From: an uncultured Nostocoides sp.
GTDB lineage: Bacteria > Actinomycetota > Actinomycetes > Actinomycetales > Dermatophilaceae
Direction: 5' to 3'
Length of the DNA: 60,187 nucleotides
Assembly: GCA_937907685.1 (NCBI GenBank)
Contig: CALCXF010000020.1
Span: forward strand, 1-60,187
Part shown: positions 31,305 to 40,972 of the stretch, in pieces
How the letters are laid out: the number at the start of each line of letters is the position of its first letter
Numbering within the stretch: position 1 is the first letter of the stretch
The notes under the pieces: generated by a model
Told to the model about the DNA's origin: nothing
Database searches by the model: none
What the model saw: only the letters and a program-made list of their open reading frames with translations
Made by a program: the position numbers and the translations under genes

Positions 31305-33672
31305 ATGACCGCCCGCGTCGGCGGCACGCAGCTGGAGCAGCGGAGCCTCGAGCTCGGCATCGAGGGCATGACGTGCGCATCGTGTGCTGCACGCGTGGAG
31401 AAGAAGCTCAACCGGATGCCGGGTGTCTCCGCGAGCGTCAACTACGCCACCGAGAAGGCCCGGGTCTCCTTCGCGCCCGACGTGGCGCCGGAGGATCTCG
31501 TCGCCACCGTGAAGGCCACCGGCTACACCGCGACCCTTCCCGCGGACCCCGCCGAGGACCACCCGGTCGAGGGCGCCGGGCAGGCTGCGAAGGACGAGCA
31601 GGAGGCCGCGTGGCGGATGCGGCTCGTCGTGTCCGCTGTGCTGACGGTGCCGGTGCTCCTGATGTCCATGGTCCCCGCCCTGCAGTTCGACAACTGGCAG
31701 TGGGTCTCCCTCACCCTTGCGTCCCCCGTCGTCGTGTGGGGCGCCCTGCCCTTCCATTCAGTTCGACAACTGGCAGTGGGTCTCCCTGACCCTTGCGTCC
31801 CCCGTCGTCGTGTGGGGCGCCCTGCCCTTCCACCGCGCCGCGTGGGCGAACCTGCGGCACCGCACAGCCACGATGGACACGCTCATCTCGGTCGGTGTCG
31901 CCTCGGCATACCTGTGGTCGGTGTGGGCCCTGTTGTTCACCGACGCCGGGATGACAGGCATGCGGATGCCGTTCGACCTGTTGCCCAGCCGGTCCGGCGA
32001 CGGGGAGGCGCAGATCTACCTCGAGGTCGCCGCCGCGGTGACCACGTTCATCATCGCCGGGCGCTACCTCGAGGCGCGCGCCAAGCGGGCCTCCGGTGCG
32101 GCGCTGCGGGCCCTCCTCGACATGGGTGCCAAGGAGGTCTCCGTGCTGCGGGACGCTCCCGGCGGCCCCACGGAGACGCGGATGCCGGTGGCCCGGCTCC
32201 AGGTGGGGGACCGCTTCGTCGTGCGCCCGGGTGAGAAGGTCGCCACCGACGGCACCGTCGTTCGCGGCACCTCGGCGGTGGACGCCTCGATGCTCACCGG
32301 GGAGTCGGTGCCGGTGGAGGTTGGTCCCGACGATGTGGTCGTGGGAGCGACGGTGAACGTGGGGGGGCGGCTGGTCGTCGAGGCCACCCGCATCGGCGCC
32401 GACACCCAGCTCGCGCAGATGGCGCGCCTCGTCGAGGAGGCACAGAGCGGCAAGGCTGAGGTCCAGCGCCTCGCCGACCGCGTTTCGGCGGTCTTCGTCC
32501 CCGTCGTTCTCGGCATCTCTCTGGTCACCCTCGCCGCGTGGCTCCTCGTCGGCGCCTCGGCCACCGCCGCCTTCACTGCGGCCGTGGCGGTGCTCATCAT
32601 CGCCTGCCCCTGCGCCCTCGGTCTCGCGACGCCCACAGCCCTTCTCGTCGGCACCGGTCGGGGCGCCCAGCTCGGCATCCTCATCAAGGGGCCGGAGATC
32701 CTGGAGTCCACGCGCCGGGTCGACACCGTCGTTCTCGACAAGACCGGCACCGTCACGACCGGCCAGATGGGGGTGGAAGCCGTCCAGCTCGCCGCCGGTG
32801 GCACGCCCGGGCGGCTGCTCCGGCTCGCCGGCTCCCTCGAGGACGCCTCGGAGCACCCGATCGGCCGGGCCGTCGCCCGTCACGCCAGGAATACCGGCGT
32901 GACTCTCGCGCCGGTCGCGTCGTTCCGGAACCACGGCGGCCACGGCGTATCGGGCGTCGTCGACGGCCACGTCGTGCTGGCCGGCCGCCGCTCATGGCTG
33001 GTCGGCGAGTGGTCGCTCACGGCTCCGGACGACCTCGCGGCCGGGGCCGACGCAGCGGAGTCCGACGGGCTCACGCCGGTCTGGGTCGCATGGGACGGTG
33101 AGGTCCGCGGCGTGGTCGTCGTGGCCGACGCGGTCAAGGAGAGCTCCGCGGACGCCATCGCCGACCTTCGCCGGCTGGGCCTGCGCCCGGTCCTCCTCAC
33201 CGGTGACAACGCCAGGGCGGCACGCGCGGTGGCGGAGCGGGTCGGCATCCCGCTGGAGGACGTCATCGCCGAGGTGACGCCGACCGACAAGGTCGACGTC
33301 GTCCGGCGCCTCCAGGAGGGCGGCTCCACGGTCGCGATGGTGGGGGACGGGGTCAACGACGCCGCCGCGCTCGCCCAGGCGGACCTCGGTCTCGCTATGG
33401 GCACCGGCACCGACGTGGCCATCGAGGCGTCGGACCTCACCCTGGTGAGCGGTGACCTGCGGGCGGCTCCGGACGCCATCCGGCTCGCCCGGGCGACGCT
33501 GCGGACGATCAAGGGGAACCTGTTCTGGGCGTTCGCCTACAACGTCGCCGCGCTGCCGCTCGCCGCCCTGGGGTTGCTGAACCCCCTCATCGCGGGGGCT
33601 GCCATGGCCTTCAGCTCCGTCTTCGTCGTCACCAACAGCCTGCGCCTTCGGCGCTTCGAACCCACCCGCTGA
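31305..33672 (+). CDS. copA: Copper-exporting P-type ATPase (frame broken by 76-bp duplication)
   Basis: A P1B-type ATPase pumping Cu(I) out of the cytoplasm. Domains in order: N-terminal HMA with GMTCASC (Cys24, Cys27), membrane helices, actuator [10 protein letters not shown], the transport-site motif [11 protein letters not shown], phosphorylation site [15 protein letters not shown]-binding EHPIGRAV, and hinge [10 protein letters not shown]. The frame breaks because bases 31683-31758 are repeated at 31759-31834; removing one 76-bp copy joins the two frames exactly and gives 763 residues, a normal length. Last gene of the csoR operon. If the duplication is real, the pump is truncated after its second helix. 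Confidence 0.92.
31683..31834 (+). repeat. 76-bp tandem duplication in copA
   Basis: Two copies of a segment starting CAGTTCGACAACTGGCAGTG, units 31683-31758 and 31759-31834, differing at about three positions (one C/G in the middle, two at the end). The unit is not a multiple of three. Confidence 0.92.
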
Positions 33673-33694
33673 GGAGAGCGCCCCGCCACTCCGT

Positions 33695-34102
33695 TCAGGA
33701 GGGTGTGTCGAGCAGGTCGCGGCACGCCTGCTCACATCGCCGGCAGACCTCGGCGCAGATCCGGCAGTGCGCGTGCATGTCGGCGTGGCGCTCACACTCC
33801 TCGGCACACACCCCGCAGGCCGTCGCGCACGCCTCGAGGACGGCGGTGAGGATCCGGGCGTCCCCCTCGGCGCTCCTGGACAGCACCGCACCGGTGGCTG
33901 CGCAGATGTCGGCACACGCGAGGTCGGTGCGGATGCACCGGGTCAGCTCAGCGACCATCTCCTCGCTGAGGCAGGCATCAGCGCACGACGTGCACGCCTG
34001 GGCGCACTCGAAGCACGCGCGGATGCACGCGGCAAGCTTCTCCCGGTCCACGTGCACCGACTGCTCCGGATGTGACTCGAGCATCGCGTCAACGGTCTGC
34101 AT
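33695..34102 (-). CDS. Four-helix-bundle copper-binding protein (Csp/DUF326 type)
   Basis: A 135-residue Cys- and His-rich protein. Helices carry paired cysteines: CIRACFECAQACTSCADAC (residues about 25-45), TDLACADICAA, LEACATACGVCAEECERH and CRICAEVCRRCEQAC. This is the pattern of bacterial copper-storage proteins that load many Cu(I) ions inside a four-helix bundle. There is no signal peptide, so it would act in the cytosol. GAGAGGA precedes the ATG at 34102. It is convergent with copA, which fits a role in copper handling; no CsoR-type site is seen at its own promoter. Confidence 0.88.
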   Translation of the reverse strand: MQTVDAMLESHPEQSVHVDREKLAACIRACFECAQACTSCADACLSEEMVAELTRCIRTDLACADICAATGAVLSRSAEGDARILTAVLEACATACGVCAEECERHADMHAHCRICAEVCRRCEQACRDLLDTPS

Positions 34103-34275
34103 GGCTGCCGTCCTCTCCCGGGCGGCGCCCCCCCGACCCGATGCCGGGCAACCATGGAGCCGCTCCAGTCGTGTCATACCTCGGATCGAGCCTGCTAATC
34201 GGGCGCATCCAACGGGTGGGGTGGTGCCGATGGCGCGGTATGCCGCGCGTTCAGCACCACCAGGAGACGCCGCGA

Positions 34276-36243
34276 TCAGCCCGCTGTCTCGATCTCCGCA
34301 GGCAGGACCTCCGAAGTGGCGACCTCGTCGTGGGCCAGCTCGGACCGGACTCGGGCGTCGAAGTAGAGGTAGCCCATGGTGAGTCCGACGTAGGGCATCA
34401 CGAGGGCGATGGTGACTCCCGCGACGGTGTTGGCCACCGCCAGCGGGGCCCCGGTGACGAGGATGAGGATCGTGCCCAGGACCGGTCCGACCGCCGCCGC
34501 CAGGAGGATCGAGCCGGCCAGGAGGACCGCCGTCTTGAGGACCTGCTGCCGCACCAGTGCGGCACTGCGACGGAGCGAGGCGAGAGCCGCTGCACCCTCG
34601 AAGGCGATCACCGGAACGAACAGGGCGGACAGCAGGACCACGGCCAGAGCGACCGGAGAGAGGATGACGGTCACACTGAGGAGGCCCACCAGGGTGGACG
34701 CGACGAGGAACGCTCCGAGCAGCGGCCTCCAGCGGGCCAGGGCGAGACGGTAAGCGCGTCGTACGTCGACGTCGAGGCCGCGGTCGATCTCGCCGAGCGC
34801 GGACGTGGTGGCCGCCAGCACCAGCAGGATGCTCGTCCCGATGATGAGGAAGCCCACCAGGGCAACGAGGAGGACGCGAGCTCCGCCCGCCTCGCCGCCC
34901 TCGGAGAGACCCGGGACGTCGGGTCCGCTCACGACGAGGCCCTCCAGCCCGGCGACGAGGAGGAAGGCCGGCACCGTGAGGAACCCGATCCCGATGAACA
35001 ACCGCCAGTGCGACGCATACATGCGTGCAGCAGCGCGGATCAGCTGGCCGCCCGCGCGCCGTCTGGCGACACGCAGGGGGGTGACCGGCCTCCAGGTGGT
35101 CCGGCGGAGCACAGCGACCACGAGAAGAGCGAGCAACGCGAGGATGAGGAGGAGTCGTCCGGGACGGTCTGCGAGCTTGCGGACGACCTCGGAGCCCTGG
35201 GAGACCGCGCCGCAGAAGAAGTCGGTGGCAGTCGTCCCCAGCGCGCCGCCGACCGGAACGGCGTAGCTGAGGTCGCGACCCTTCTGCTCCATGTAGCTGA
35301 TCGGGTGGCTCCAGCTCTCCTTGGTGTTCGGCCCGGTCGGTCCGTTGTAGAACGCCTCCTCGCGCTGCCCCCACCGCCCCTGGTAGCCGATCCAGGGGAA
35401 GGCGCTCAGGGCCGCTGCCGCGTCACTGGGGATGAGCGCCACGGTGGGTCGCACGTCGTCGGATGGACCGCGGGTGTCGTCGCAGCCGAACCCCTGCTCA
35501 CCGGACGTGCCGAGATAGAGCGCGTCGTCGTAGTAGTTGGCGTGCGAGCCGGCCGCGGCGTGCACCACGGGATGAGTGCCGTCGACGATCTCGAGCTTCG
35601 GGTCCTCCCACCCCGCCACCTCGAGGCCCTCGTGTTGGCTGTAGCCGACCTGGACAGGCATCTGGTCCAGTGCCTGTGCCGGGTCCGCCGCGGCGAAGAC
35701 GAGCTGGACCACCTCCCAGTCGCCCTCGTGCTTGTTGGTGTAGTCGTTGTACGGGTAGAAGAACCAGTACTGCACGACCAGCCGGTCGTCCCGACCCGGC
35801 TCACGCGCGACATGCGCATAGGTCACGGGCTGAGAGCCCGTGGCGAGAACTCGCGCCCACTGCTCGTAGTCGCATCCCGCCTCCAGTGGGTTCCCCGGGA
35901 AGTCCAGGTGGTAACCGAAGAGGCCCTCGCTGAGATCCTCGGCCGTCGGACCGGTGTCGACCACTTCGGCGTCCGACCATGGCCCGCGCAGCGCGACGCT
36001 TCGGTCACCCAGGACGGTGTCCACGTTCTCCGGTTGGTAGGGCTCTCCGGGACCGCACTCGACGTCCTGGTGCACCAGCCGCACGACCGGCGCATAGAGC
36101 TCGGCCAGCGCCTGTTCGGAATCCGCAGCCGCACCGTCCGCGTGGACCACGCCGGCGGCACTCGCCGGAGCGCCGGTGACGACCCCCGCCATGACCGTCA
36201 CCGAGGCCACGCACCAAGCCCCCAGGAGCCGCCTCGATCTCAT
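34276..36243 (-). CDS. Secreted/membrane protein with Vps62-like domain and C-terminal membrane helices
   Basis: A 655-residue protein. A signal peptide (MRSRRLLGAWCVASVTVMAG to APASA) precedes an extracytoplasmic domain of about 300 residues with YWFFYPYNDYTNKHEGDWE, GYSQHEGLE and AAGSHANYY, the conserved pattern of Vps62-related proteins. After residue about 345 come one hydrophobic segment and then five or six more, resembling a glycerophosphodiester-type membrane bundle. The ATG at 36243 after GAGGGGG gives the signal peptide directly. Function unknown; the architecture resembles an exported sensor or hydrolase. It starts the minus-strand run ending near csp. Confidence 0.65.
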   Translation of the reverse strand: MRSRRLLGAWCVASVTVMAGVVTGAPASAAGVVHADGAAADSEQALAELYAPVVRLVHQDVECGPGEPYQPENVDTVLGDRSVALRGPWSDAEVVDTGPTAEDLSEGLFGYHLDFPGNPLEAGCDYEQWARVLATGSQPVTYAHVAREPGRDDRLVVQYWFFYPYNDYTNKHEGDWEVVQLVFAAADPAQALDQMPVQVGYSQHEGLEVAGWEDPKLEIVDGTHPVVHAAAGSHANYYDDALYLGTSGEQGFGCDDTRGPSDDVRPTVALIPSDAAAALSAFPWIGYQGRWGQREEAFYNGPTGPNTKESWSHPISYMEQKGRDLSYAVPVGGALGTTATDFFCGAVSQGSEVVRKLADRPGRLLLILALLALLVVAVLRRTTWRPVTPLRVARRRAGGQLIRAAARMYASHWRLFIGIGFLTVPAFLLVAGLEGLVVSGPDVPGLSEGGEAGGARVLLVALVGFLIIGTSILLVLAATTSALGEIDRGLDVDVRRAYRLALARWRPLLGAFLVASTLVGLLSVTVILSPVALAVVLLSALFVPVIAFEGAAALASLRRSAALVRQQVLKTAVLLAGSILLAAAVGPVLGTILILVTGAPLAVANTVAGVTIALVMPYVGLTMGYLYFDARVRSELAHDEVATSEVLPAEIETAG

Positions 36244-36700
<457 letters not shown>

Positions 36701-37993
36701 ATGCGACTGCGCCTGCCCCGTCCCGCCCGTCGCGGCGCCGGCCCGTCGGAGCTCCCTCGAACCATCATGACGGGCGCCGACGCCACCCCGTGGCCGTCAC
36801 TGGGCGCCCGTCGCCCGGCCGAGTGGTCGGTGCCGCTCGGAGTGCGGACGGCGAGCGAGTGGGCGTGGCGCGGCATCCTCATCGGGGTCGCCGCGGTGGG
36901 CGCGCTCTACCTCATGGGGCGGCTGTCGGAGGTCGTCATCCCGATCCTCGTCGCCCTCCTCCTCGCGGCGCTCCTCCAGCCGGCCTACGTCGGCCTGCGG
37001 CGCTTCATGCCGCGCGGCCTCGCGGCGGGCGTCACGGTCATCGGCACGCTCGCCCTCGTCATCGGCATGTTGTCGTTCGTGGGGTCCCAGCTCACGAGCC
37101 AGCTGGACGACATGAGCTCGAAGGTCAGCGAGGGCATCGACCAGGTGCGGCGCTGGGCCAACAGCACCTTCGGCATCACCGACAGCGACGTCGACCGCTA
37201 CATCGACCAGGCCCGGGACTGGCTCAGCTCGGGCAACGTCACCGACACGGCGACCGCCGCGGGGCTCACCGCGACGCACTTCATCGCCGGCTTCTTCCTC
37301 GCGCTGTTCACCCTCTACTTCTTCCTCTACGACGGGCCCGTCATCTGGGGATGGGTCGTGCGGCTCTTCCCGCGCGGTGCGCGGGAGAAGGTGCACTCAT
37401 CCGGGCTCATCGCCTGGGACCAGGTGTCGGCGTTCGCCCGGGCCACCCTCATCGTGGCGGCAGCCGACGCAACCGGCATCGGAGTGGGTGCGGCTCTGCT
37501 CGGCGTGCCCTTCGCTTCGGGGATCGCGCTGCTCGTCTTCTTCGGCGCCTTCGTCCCCGTCATCGGAGCCGCCCTCTCGGGTGGCGTCGCGGTGCTGCTG
37601 GCGCTCGTTGCGCTGGGCCCGGTCAAGGCGCTCATCATGCTCGGCATCGTCATCGGCGTACAGCAGATCGAGGCGCACCTCCTCCAGCCCCTCCTCGTCG
37701 GCCGCGTCATGCGCATCCACCCCCTGGCAGTGATCTTCGCCATCGCGGCCGGTGTGGTGCTGGCCGGGATCATCGGTGGCCTCATCGCCGTGCCGACGGT
37801 GGCGGCACTCAACGCCGTCGGCCACCACCTGCTCGACTCCCCGGAGGCCGCGGACGACGTCCTGCCGGACGCACCCGTGACGGCCGGGGACGTGCTCACC
37901 CCCGACGAGGAGGAGACGGCCGAGGCGGAGGCACAGCACCTGCAGGAGCGCGAGGAGCAGGCGGCTCGCGAGCGCCTCCCCGGAAAGGGCTGA
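36701..37993 (+). CDS. AI-2E family transporter (PerM-like permease)
   Basis: A 430-residue membrane protein of the AI-2E/PerM family. Hydrophobic helices sit at about residues 55-100, 108-130, 190-215, 245-300 and 305-365, with the amphipathic stretch between them and the conserved late segment VIGVQQIEAHLLQPLLVGRV. Members export small molecules or act as Na+/H+ antiporters; the name AI-2 is historical. The C-terminal tail (375-430) is acidic. The ATG at 36701 follows tRNA-Ala by about 180 bp on the opposite strand. Substrate not known. Confidence 0.82.
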   Translation: MRLRLPRPARRGAGPSELPRTIMTGADATPWPSLGARRPAEWSVPLGVRTASEWAWRGILIGVAAVGALYLMGRLSEVVIPILVALLLAALLQPAYVGLRRFMPRGLAAGVTVIGTLALVIGMLSFVGSQLTSQLDDMSSKVSEGIDQVRRWANSTFGITDSDVDRYIDQARDWLSSGNVTDTATAAGLTATHFIAGFFLALFTLYFFLYDGPVIWGWVVRLFPRGAREKVHSSGLIAWDQVSAFARATLIVAAADATGIGVGAALLGVPFASGIALLVFFGAFVPVIGAALSGGVAVLLALVALGPVKALIMLGIVIGVQQIEAHLLQPLLVGRVMRIHPLAVIFAIAAGVVLAGIIGGLIAVPTVAALNAVGHHLLDSPEAADDVLPDAPVTAGDVLTPDEEETAEAEAQHLQEREEQAARERLPGKG

Positions 37994-38057
37994 GCTTCCA
38001 CGGTTCCGCAGGTGCGGAAAGACGGTCAGGCGTTCTGGACGACGCGGGCGGGACCAG

Positions 38058-39149
38058 TCAGGCGCCCGCGGCGCGCCGTCGCTCGTATGCCGTGCCGTCG
38101 CCGACCGTCTCCTGGCGAACGGGTGCCGGGTCGGGCGTCACGGCGGCCGGTGCCACCTGGGGACGCTCGGCCTTGGCCTTCATCGTGTACGTCGGACGTG
38201 GGACGGGCACCGGGTCCCAGGTGAGCGGGATGTCGTCCTCGTCGACGATCGGCACCATGACCTCGGCCGCCGGTGCCACGTCGGGGCTCGGGGGGCGGCG
38301 TTCGCCGGCCTCCTCGTCCGGACCCTCGACACCCGACAAGACGGCGACGTCAGCGGCCTCGGACGGAGCGGCCACCTCACGCTCCCCCGCACCGGCACCG
38401 CGGTGCGTCTCCTCGGCCGGCACTGCGACGGCATCCGATCGCGCTCGCCCCACGTGCGCCGGGTCGTCCACATCGCCGGGAGCGCGCACGTCGTCAGGCC
38501 CGGAGGCGTCGGACGACGACGGCACGCGTGTCGGGCGACGGCGGCGGGCCCTCGCGAGGGCCTGCTCCGCGCGGACCGCGGAGCGGACCCAGAAGAAGGC
38601 CCACACGACGGCGAGGACCGCGGGCGCGAGTGCCCAGACCGGCACGAGCGAGAACGCGACGAGCGGCACGATGGCGGCCAGCTCGGCGAGCGCGGCGAGG
38701 AGCACGAAGGCCCGTATGCGGCGACTGGGCCGGACTCGAGAAGGACCACGCGTGCCGACCCGTCGCGCCGGAGCGACCTCGCGCGCCGAGCGGTTCGCCG
38801 AGGCGCCGGGCGACCCCTTCGTCGTCTGCGGTGGTGCGAGGGTCGCCGGCACCGCGACCCGCGCGGTGACGCCGGTGGAGGAGGGCGGCTCGACGGCGAC
38901 GGCGCGCTTGACGAGGACCGAGGGCCGCGCCGCGCGAGCGGGGTGCACGGCATCCGAGTGACGAGTCGGCTCGGAGAGGTCGGTGCGGGGCAGCGAAGGG
39001 CGCCGCTCGAGCACCCGCATGGCCTCGGTGAACTGGTCGACCGAACGAGCCGTCGCGAGGTGGTCACGCCGACGCAGCCAGTACTGCGCGAAGTAGGCAG
39101 CCCACACCCCCAGAAGGACGAGGAAGATCAGGCTCGAAGGGGACTGCAC
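38058..39149 (-). CDS. sepX: Divisome membrane protein GlpR/SepX
   Basis: About 363 residues. The N-terminus carries the signature segment SLIFLVLLGVWAAYFAQYWLRRRDHL followed by RSVDQFTEAMRVLERR, as in Streptomyces SepX and Corynebacterium GlpR, where the protein recruits the MoeA-like protein Glp to the FtsZ ring. Two more helices lie at about 145-190; the rest is Pro/Ala/Asp-rich and probably disordered. The GTG at 39149 is two bases after the rimJ stop (TAG TC GTG), which supports this start. Last gene of the run galU-moeA-moaC-mog-rimJ-glpR. The link to cell division comes from the family, not from this sequence. Confidence 0.78.
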   Translation of the reverse strand: MQSPSSLIFLVLLGVWAAYFAQYWLRRRDHLATARSVDQFTEAMRVLERRPSLPRTDLSEPTRHSDAVHPARAARPSVLVKRAVAVEPPSSTGVTARVAVPATLAPPQTTKGSPGASANRSAREVAPARRVGTRGPSRVRPSRRIRAFVLLAALAELAAIVPLVAFSLVPVWALAPAVLAVVWAFFWVRSAVRAEQALARARRRRPTRVPSSSDASGPDDVRAPGDVDDPAHVGRARSDAVAVPAEETHRGAGAGEREVAAPSEAADVAVLSGVEGPDEEAGERRPPSPDVAPAAEVMVPIVDEDDIPLTWDPVPVPRPTYTMKAKAERPQVAPAAVTPDPAPVRQETVGDGTAYERRRAAGA

Positions 39150-39151
39150 GA

Positions 39152-39901
39152 CTACGACCGTAGGTGTGCTCCCTCGCCGGAGGCCGGACCCCCCTCGGTG
39201 TGTCGCACATGTGACTGCTGTGGCCACTGAGATTCCGCTTCCGACCTGCTGCCACCCGAGGTCATCCGGGCGAGCCGGTCGACGAAGGTCTCCCCGGCGA
39301 GGTCCTCGGTCGTCAGGGCGAACGAGAGGTGGTCACGCCAGGCACCCGCGATGTGGAGGTAGTGGGGCCGCAGGCCCTCCGCCCGGAAGCCGAGCTTGCG
39401 CACGACCGCGAGGCTCGCCGTGTTCTCCGGCCGGATGTTCACCTCGATGCGGTGGAGGCCGAGGGTGCCGACGGCGTGGTCGGCGGCCAGCGCGAGGGCG
39501 GTCGGGGTGACCATCCGGCCCGCCACGGCACGGCTCACCCAGTAACCGGCGAAGCAGGACCGGAACGAGCCGAGGACGATCGACCCGATCGTCATCTGAC
39601 CCACGAGCCGTCCCTCGACCTCGATCGCGAAGGGCAGCGCCCGGCCGGCCGCGGCGTCGGCGTCGTACTGCGTCACGAGGTCGGCGAAGCTCCGCGTGGG
39701 CGCGTCCGGGTCTGGCGAGGTCGCGTCCCACGGTTCCAGCCAGGCCAGGTTCGCGCGACGGACCGCCTGGAAAGCCGGACCGTCCTCGAGCCCGAGGGGC
39801 CTGAGGATCACCGGAGTCCCCTGCGGTGTCACTCCCTCCACCTGAGGATCACCGGAGTTCCCTGCGGTGTCACTCCCTCCAGGCGCAGCGGCCATCTCCA
39901 T
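39152..39901 (-). CDS. GNAT family N-acetyltransferase, RimJ/RimL type
   Basis: About 226-249 residues. The acetyl-CoA fold is clear: RLVGQMTIGSIVLGSF, CFAGYWVSRAVAGRMVTPTA (the binding loop) and LHRIEVNIRPENTASLAVVRKLGF. RimJ-like enzymes acetylate N-termini of ribosomal proteins, but related members modify other proteins. A 41-bp tandem duplication (39800-39881) distorts the N-terminus: read through, the ATG at 39901 gives a spurious GGSDTAGNSGDPQ stretch before VTPQGTPVILRPLG. The natural start may be the GTG at 39832. It ends two bases before glpR. Confidence 0.8.
   Translation of the reverse strand: MEMAAAPGGSDTAGNSGDPQVEGVTPQGTPVILRPLGLEDGPAFQAVRRANLAWLEPWDATSPDPDAPTRSFADLVTQYDADAAAGRALPFAIEVEGRLVGQMTIGSIVLGSFRSCFAGYWVSRAVAGRMVTPTALALAADHAVGTLGLHRIEVNIRPENTASLAVVRKLGFRAEGLRPHYLHIAGAWRDHLSFALTTEDLAGETFVDRLARMTSGGSRSEAESQWPQQSHVRHTEGGPASGEGAHLRS
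39800..39881 (-). repeat. 41-bp tandem duplication at the rimJ-like 5' end
   Basis: Units 39800-39840 and 39841-39881, one mismatch (CCGGAGTCCC versus CCGGAGTTCC). Not a multiple of three; it changes which upstream ATG is in frame. Confidence 0.9.
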
Positions 39902-39965
39902 GCGGGCTCGAGCTCGGTCGACGGCTGGCCACGGGCTCGACCGGCGCGGCGGACCCGACCCCACA

Positions 39966-40481
39966 TCAGTGGTCTCCGCCGTGGGCCTGGGCCACGGCAT
40001 GCGGGAGCACCTCGGCCAGCACGCCCAACGCGTCCCGCACCCCGCCCGTCGAGCCCGGGAGGTTGACGACGAGAGTGGCTCCGGCCAGGCCGGCCAGCCC
40101 CCGGGAGAGCACCGCGGTGGGAATGCCGTTCGCAACGCCCCGCGCCCGGATCGCCTCGGCGACGCCGGGCACCTCACGGTCGAGCAGCGGCCTGGTGGCC
40201 TCCGGCGTCCGGTCGGTCGCCGTCAGACCGGTGCCCCCGGTCGTGAGGAGAAGGTCGGGTCCCGTGAGCAGGGCAGCGGCGAGGGTCTCGCCGACCGACG
40301 GGCCGTCCGGGACGACGATGGCGTCCGCGACCTCGCAGCCCCACCCCCGGAGTGTCTCGACGACGAGCGCGCCGCCCCGGTCGGCGTAGACGCCCGCCGC
40401 CGCGCGGGTGGAGCAGCTCACGACGACCGCCCGGCGTCCGGCGAGGGGCGCGCCACCTCCAGGCTCCGCGTCGCCGCTCAT
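39966..40481 (-). CDS. mog: MogA/MoaB family molybdenum cofactor biosynthesis protein
   Basis: A 171-residue MPT-binding protein. Motifs LLLTTGGTGLTATDRTPEAT and PGSTGGVRDAL are those of MogA/MoaB, which adenylate molybdopterin before metal insertion. The ATG overlaps the moaC stop by four bases (ATGA). Mid-run between moaC and the GNAT gene. Confidence 0.9.
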   Translation of the reverse strand: MSGDAEPGGGAPLAGRRAVVVSCSTRAAAGVYADRGGALVVETLRGWGCEVADAIVVPDGPSVGETLAAALLTGPDLLLTTGGTGLTATDRTPEATRPLLDREVPGVAEAIRARGVANGIPTAVLSRGLAGLAGATLVVNLPGSTGGVRDALGVLAEVLPHAVAQAHGGDH

Positions 40482-40972
40482 GTCGCCTCCTCCCAGTCCC
40501 CGGACCGACCGCCGGACTTGGCCGTCACCCGGACGTCGGTGATCCTTGCGTGCCGGTCGACGGCCTTGACCATGTCGACGAGGGCGAGGGCGGCGACGGA
40601 CACGGCGGTCAGCGCCTCCATCTCGATCCCGGTGCGGTCGGCAGTTCGGACCACGGCACGGATGTCGACGCCCTCGTCGACGACGACGACGTCCACCTCG
40701 ACGGCGTGGACCGCGACAGGATGCGCCAACGGGATGAGATCCGGCGTCCGCTTCACCGCCTGGATGCCGGCGAGCCGCGCCACCCCGAGGGCGTCACCCT
40801 TGGGCACCGAGCCACCGCGCAAGGCTTCGACGGCCGGTGCGGACAACAGCACGCGACCGGCCGCAGCAGCCCGTCGGGCGGTCACGGGCTTCTGCGACAC
40901 GTCGACCATGTGGGCGGTGCCGTCCGCCCTGACGTGGCTGAGGGCTGCAGGACCTTCCGGGTCAGTCGGCAC
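40478..40972 (-). CDS. moaC: Cyclic pyranopterin monophosphate synthase
   Basis: A 164-residue MoaC enzyme that converts the MoaA product to cyclic pyranopterin monophosphate in molybdenum cofactor synthesis. Motifs: MVDVSQKPVTARRA near residue 20, IPLAHPV near 75, GIEMEALTAVSVAAL near 113 and the catalytic-Lys region DMVKAVDRHA. The GTG at 40972 lies within the end of moeA (11-bp overlap). MoaA, moaD and moaE are not in the window. Confidence 0.92.
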   Translation of the reverse strand: MPTDPEGPAALSHVRADGTAHMVDVSQKPVTARRAAAAGRVLLSAPAVEALRGGSVPKGDALGVARLAGIQAVKRTPDLIPLAHPVAVHAVEVDVVVVDEGVDIRAVVRTADRTGIEMEALTAVSVAALALVDMVKAVDRHARITDVRVTAKSGGRSGDWEEAT

